Shown: positions 7,786-9,741 of the stretch, one piece after another
Layout of the letters: every line of letters begins with the position of its first letter
Position numbering within the stretch: position 1 is the first letter of the stretch
Origin: JBBSMX01 sp038232935
GTDB taxonomy: Bacteria > Bacteroidota > Rhodothermia > Rhodothermales > JANQRZ01
Assembly: GCA_038232935.1 (NCBI GenBank)
Contig: JBBSMX010000155.1
Location: 1 to 9,741, forward strand
Reading direction: 5' to 3'
Length of the DNA stretch: 9,741 nucleotides
Notes under the pieces: model-generated
Databases searched by the model: none
Told to the model about the DNA's origin: nothing
What the model saw: the letters and a program-made list of their open reading frames with translations, nothing else
Translations under genes and position numbers: made by a program

Positions 7786-8801
7786 CCCGCCCTCCCGTCA
7801 GGCTTCAACCCGGCGACGTGCTGCTGGAGCGTTGCGACGTAGTCCTTCAAGTCATCGTCCATCACGTCGATCCCGCGCCGATCCCAGAACCGCCTGTCGA
7901 GCGCCGACGGGCAGCGCTGGATGGCCCACGACTGCCAGCTCAGCCGCTGCTGGCCCCACACGCGCTGGAGGATGACACGGAGGTTCCAGTCGCGCAGCCC
8001 GTACCCGAGGAAGAGGAAGTGGCTCCGCTTCAGCCGCTCCGCGAGCGTGGCCGGAATCAGGCTGGCCAGCTCCGTGCGCGTCAGGTAGTCGATGTAGTCG
8101 TCCTCGGTGATCACGTAGCTGTCGCGCTCGGCGTCCTCCCGGTCCACAGCCCCGTGGATCTTCAGCACGACGGGGTGGAAGAACTGCCGCCGCTCGTCGA
8201 GGGCGATGCCGGCGTACTCGTTCGGCCGCTCGATGAGGTGGGTGCTGCCGTCCGGCCGCCGGTGGTCGAACTTACCCCGGTGCTCCCCTTCGGCGACGTA
8301 CGTGATCAGATCGAACGGCTGGTGCGCGTCGTTGAAGGCGCGCTCCATCAGGTCGTCGTAGTTCGTCGTGATGATAAGCGGGGGGCGCGGCGGGTACCCT
8401 TTGGCTCGGAGCGTAGCCTGGAGCGTCGCGAAGAAACGGTGCAGCGACGTAGGCGTGTAGTCCACGTCGAGAAGACTGCGCAGCTCGGCGTAGAGGGGGC
8501 CGTCGCCCACCATGACGGCGACGTATTGCGATACACGCACGAGGTCGTAGGCGTCCTGCTCCTGAATCTCGTGGCCCAGCTCGGCGACGTACTCGACGAG
8601 GTAGGCGGCGAGCTCGCTCCCGCTCGGGAGCCCTTGCCGGGGCTTGAAGGCCTCGCCCTCCGACCGGTCGCACAGGTTCACGCCGGCACCGAAGAAGGGG
8701 ATAACTCGGCCTTTCGCCAGCGCATCGGCGACCGTGAGATAGTGGGCAGCGTCCGGCTCCGGCATCGTCGTGGAAGCTGGTGAGCGCGTCGAAGCCGACA
8801 T
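7782..8801 (-). CDS. SIR2-family NAD+-hydrolase-like protein, stand-alone
   Basis: SIR2-like protein of the bacterial conflict type (SIR2_2-like), expected to hydrolyse NAD+ as a toxic effector. With the start at 8801 (339 residues) the motifs are: nucleotide-binding RVIPFFGAGVNLC (32-44), IITTNYDDLMERAF (143-156) with catalytic-type N147, VVLKIHGAVD (211-220) with H216, YVITEDDYIDYL (229-240), and FLFLGYGLRDWNLRVIL (262-278), a hallmark of this group. No zinc-ribbon cysteines of protein-deacylase sirtuins are seen, favouring NADase over deacylase. No membrane segment or fused STAND domain is present, unlike SIR2-STAND fusions. It is the first gene of the operon and overlaps the STAND gene by 4 bp. 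Start choice is uncertain: in-frame ATGs lie at 8846, 8801 and 8765, none with a Shine-Dalgarno; the domain would be complete from any of them. A leader of roughly 200 nt separates it from the promoter. Confidence 0.9.
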   Translation of the reverse strand: MSASTRSPASTTMPEPDAAHYLTVADALAKGRVIPFFGAGVNLCDRSEGEAFKPRQGLPSGSELAAYLVEYVAELGHEIQEQDAYDLVRVSQYVAVMVGDGPLYAELRSLLDVDYTPTSLHRFFATLQATLRAKGYPPRPPLIITTNYDDLMERAFNDAHQPFDLITYVAEGEHRGKFDHRRPDGSTHLIERPNEYAGIALDERRQFFHPVVLKIHGAVDREDAERDSYVITEDDYIDYLTRTELASLIPATLAERLKRSHFLFLGYGLRDWNLRVILQRVWGQQRLSWQSWAIQRCPSALDRRFWDRRGIDVMDDDLKDYVATLQQHVAGLKPDGRAG

Positions 8802-8856
8802 GCAGGGGTCGACTCGAAGCTGCGTCAGCGCGGCCACACGGCACATGCCCAGAAAG

Positions 8857-8874
8857 GACGACGAATCCGTCGTC
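8857..8874. repeat. 7-bp perfect inverted repeat in operon leader
   Basis: GACGACG-AATC-CGTCGTC is a perfect palindrome with a 4-base spacer, lying 11 bp upstream of the earliest possible SIR2 start (8846) and well downstream of the predicted promoter. It could be an operator or an mRNA hairpin controlling translation. It could also be chance in GC-rich DNA. Confidence 0.45.
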
Positions 8875-8938
8875 GAACCGGCGTGCTGTCTTCGGAATCC
8901 TTTTGCCAGCGACGCAGGCTAACCCTCTACGAGCAGTG

Positions 8939-8978
8939 CATCAATAACGACGTGCGGCTAGGCACTAACATCAATAAC
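8939..8978. repeat. Pair of 10-bp direct repeats, 30 bp apart
   Basis: CATCAATAAC occurs at 8939-8948 and again at 8969-8978, 30 bp start to start, close to three helical turns. This places both copies on about the same face of the DNA. They lie just downstream of the predicted -10 element, where a bound repressor dimer or tandem activator could act. The function is inferred from position only. Confidence 0.5.
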
Positions 8979-8986
8979 CCTTCTGC

Positions 8987-9022
8987 TATTTAAAGCAAAT
9001 CCCATATTTAAAGCAAATCCCA
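8987..9022. repeat. Perfect 18-bp tandem duplication
   Basis: TATTTAAAGCAAATCCCA is present twice with no gap (8987-9004 and 9005-9022) and without a mismatch. On the minus strand each unit ends in TAAATA, so the duplication creates two potential -10 elements, only one of which has a good -35. It lies in the AT-rich island upstream of the SIR2 operon and may affect promoter strength or act as a paired binding site. Confidence 0.9.
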
Positions 9023-9033
9023 GGCTTTGTCAA
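9005..9033 (-). promoter_or_regulatory. Predicted sigma70-type promoter of the SIR2-STAND-lipase/CHAT-GH19 operon
   Basis: On the minus strand TTGACA (9033-9028) is followed by exactly 17 bases and then TAAATA (9010-9005), a near-consensus -35/-10 pair pointing at the SIR2 gene. It is the only strong promoter-like sequence noticed upstream of the operon. Transcription would begin about 9000-8997 and leave a leader of about 150-230 nt depending on the SIR2 start. The -10 lies inside one copy of the 18-bp tandem repeat. If the host is of the Bacteroidota, whose main sigma factor prefers TAnnTTTG, this reading would need revision. Confidence 0.6.
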
Positions 9034-9055
9034 CAACCACTCCCTTTGCGTGGGG

Positions 9056-9075
9056 TGGGAGCAACCACGCTCCCA
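9056..9075. other. 7-bp perfect hairpin upstream of operon promoter
   Basis: TGGGAGC-AACCAC-GCTCCCA forms a perfect 7-bp stem with a 6-base loop, 23 bp upstream of the -35 element. There is no U-tract on either strand. It could terminate read-through from the small upstream gene or be a regulator binding site. Confidence 0.35.
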
Positions 9076-9220
9076 GCGCACAGCGGTGTCGAAACGGCGA
9101 GCGTTAGCGTCTCCCTGTCGAGGGATTCAGAGGCCGCGGGCATACCGCGAGACCACAACGTAGACGCGCCTTCGCCCAGTACGCGGATGCCCCCGCTCCG
9201 AGCAATGCCACACTACCGAC

Positions 9221-9240
9221 CGCCCGGCACCAGCCGGGCG
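9221..9240. terminator. GC-rich 8-bp hairpin, possible terminator
   Basis: CGCCCGGC-ACCA-GCCGGGCG is a perfect 8-bp stem with a 4-base loop, placed 37 bp beyond the stop of the small minus-strand gene. It is strong enough to stall polymerase, but no run of U follows on the minus strand. Its role as a terminator is inferred from position. Confidence 0.4.
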
Positions 9241-9255
9241 TCTGTGCTTCACCAG

Positions 9256-9278
9256 AGGCCGCACGGAAGGAGCGGCCT
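9256..9278 (-). terminator. Hairpin overlapping the stop of the small gene
   Basis: AGGCCGC and GCGGCCT pair over 7 bp around a 9-base loop. The distal arm covers two bases of the TAG stop codon of the small gene (9277-9279). Together with the hairpin at 9221-9240 it makes a tandem stem-loop pair at the 3' end of that gene. No U-tract is present. Confidence 0.35.
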
Positions 9279-9510
9279 AATACCCGTCGTCGCCGTACGG
9301 ATCACGCTGTGCCGACAGGATCTCGACCTCGTGCGTGAACCGCTCCAGCGCAGCGGCGACGCGGCGACAACGCGCGGGGTCCTCCTCACACGCCGCTTCC
9401 AGGCCTCCGAGTGCGAGACGCATTGCGACGAGCGCCTCGGCAAAGATGCGCCCTTTCTCTGCATCGTCTCGCCCGCGACGCACCGGTTCGACAAGAAATA
9501 CTGTAGCCAT
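9277..9510 (-). CDS. Small protein of unknown function
   Basis: A 77-residue protein (MATVFLVEPVRRGRD ... SAQRDPYGDDGY) that I do not recognise. Most of it could form amphipathic helices (EKGRIFAEALVAMRLALGG and VAAALERFTHEVEIL). It is acidic and has two cysteines near the centre (GLEAACEEDPARCRR). No membrane helix or known motif is visible. The frame extends upstream to an ATG at 9597, which has AGGA at 6-nt spacing and would add 29 residues with a hydrophobic start (MMVYLRLLVAVLSWVPIG). However, those extra codons use TTG, CTA and TTA, unlike the GC-rich rest, so the ATG at 9510 is preferred. It is co-oriented with the SIR2 operon but separated by hairpins and the operon promoter, so it is probably a separate unit. 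Confidence 0.5.
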   Translation of the reverse strand: MATVFLVEPVRRGRDDAEKGRIFAEALVAMRLALGGLEAACEEDPARCRRVAAALERFTHEVEILSAQRDPYGDDGY

Positions 9511-9674
9511 GACCGCTGAGGGTTGGTGGAGTCCCTCGTATCGCCCGATAGGAACCCAGCTTAAGACGGCAACCAATAGACGCAAATAGACCATCATCTC
9601 AGTTCCTGGTAGTCTCCCAGTTGTGTGTTGACGGGCTATGACGTACTCTTCGACTCCCTCTTCCGAGGTCTCCC

Positions 9675-9741
9675 ATGTCCGAGTTCGCTCGTGCCGGCGA
9701 GGTCTGCCCCGCCCCCCACTGCACGGCCGCGCCCGCCATCG
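9675..9741 (+). CDS. Possible start of a gene running off the right edge
   Basis: An ATG at 9675 opens a frame of 22 codons (MSEFARAGEVCPAPHCTAAP, then two more) that continues past the window. An in-frame TGA at 9639-9641 and no other common start between make this ATG the natural choice. Two cysteines (11 and 16) flank a Pro/His stretch, but nothing can be assigned from so short a piece. No Shine-Dalgarno is seen. A second frame from an ATG at 9638 is also open to the edge but is Arg-rich and looks like a shadow. It would be divergent from the small gene at 9277-9510. Confidence 0.35.
   Translation, partial: MSEFARAGEVCPAPHCTAAPAI

Larger units (their letters stand above)
8802..9276. other. 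Long intergenic control region upstream of the SIR2 operon
   Basis: About 475 bases without a convincing gene (430 if the SIR2 gene starts at 8846). Reading toward the operon it holds two GC-rich hairpins after the small upstream gene, a featureless stretch (~9076-9220), a further hairpin, an AT-rich promoter island at 8987-9033 that contrasts with the surrounding GC-rich DNA, a pair of 10-bp direct repeats and a 7-bp palindrome. A + strand frame open here from a TTG at 9046 is Ser/Arg/Pro-rich, runs antisense into the small gene and has no recognisable domain, so it is not called. Confidence 0.6.

Noticed and set aside
7818..8783. + strand open frame of ~320 codons antisense to the SIR2 gene
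   Set aside because: Composition dominated by Val/Arg/Glu/Leu with no motif; the minus strand carries all SIR2 signatures.
8987..9022. Tandem repeat read as a CRISPR array or plasmid iterons
   Set aside because: Only two units, no spacers, and no cas or replication genes nearby. A promoter-associated duplication explains it better.
9135..9149. CGCGG-GCATA-CCGCG 5-bp inverted repeat
   Set aside because: Short stem, no tract of U and no positional reason to assign a role; expected by chance in GC-rich DNA.
9046..9519. + strand open frame of ~157 codons opening in the intergenic region
   Set aside because: TTG start, no ribosome binding site, Ser/Arg/Pro-rich, antisense over the small minus-strand gene, and it includes the hairpins.
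1..9741. Transposase, integrase, tRNA or attachment-site signs of a mobile island
   Set aside because: No such gene, no tRNA-like fold and no long terminal repeats were seen in the window; mobility cannot be judged from this stretch.

Overview
The window is GC-rich DNA from a bacterium, most likely Gram-negative. I infer the envelope type from a transmembrane STAND protein with a SPOR-like, peptidoglycan-binding type C-terminus. Several genes lack a clear Shine-Dalgarno sequence, and one has an A-rich leader (AGAAAAAATC). This would fit a GC-rich lineage of the Bacteroidota/Rhodothermota, but I cannot fix the taxon. The first ~82 bases are almost pure G/C homopolymers and look like a low-quality contig end.

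Layout, left to right. (1) A LuxR-type regulator on the + strand (to 1048), whose N-terminus is lost in the homopolymer zone. (2) Convergent to it, a four-gene minus-strand cluster read from ~8801 down to 1092: a stand-alone SIR2-family NADase-like protein; an nSTAND1-type P-loop NTPase with one transmembrane helix, a short WD40-like region and a SPOR-like C-terminus; a 1197-residue protein joining an LCAT-like lipase to a CHAT (caspase-like) protease; and a GH19 chitinase/endolysin-like glycosidase. SIR2 and STAND overlap by 4 bp (ATGA), the next gap is 28 bp and the last is 57 bp, so they look like one operon. (3) An AT-rich promoter island (8987-9033) with a TTGACA-17-TAAATA promoter facing the operon. 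It sits on a perfect 18-bp tandem duplication, with smaller direct and inverted repeats in the leader. (4) Hairpins, a small uncharacterised minus-strand gene (9277-9510) and the start of a possible + strand gene at the right edge.

Interpretation (inference): the cluster has the composition of an NTP-dependent conflict/immune system. The STAND NTPase would be the switch. The SIR2 NADase, lipase, CHAT protease and GH19 muralytic enzyme would be effectors against NAD, membrane lipid, protein and cell wall. All recognisable catalytic residues are present. The predicted extracytoplasmic SPOR-like domain on the STAND protein, together with a cell-wall hydrolase, suggests envelope surveillance or programmed lysis. 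I do not recognise this exact four-gene set as a named system.
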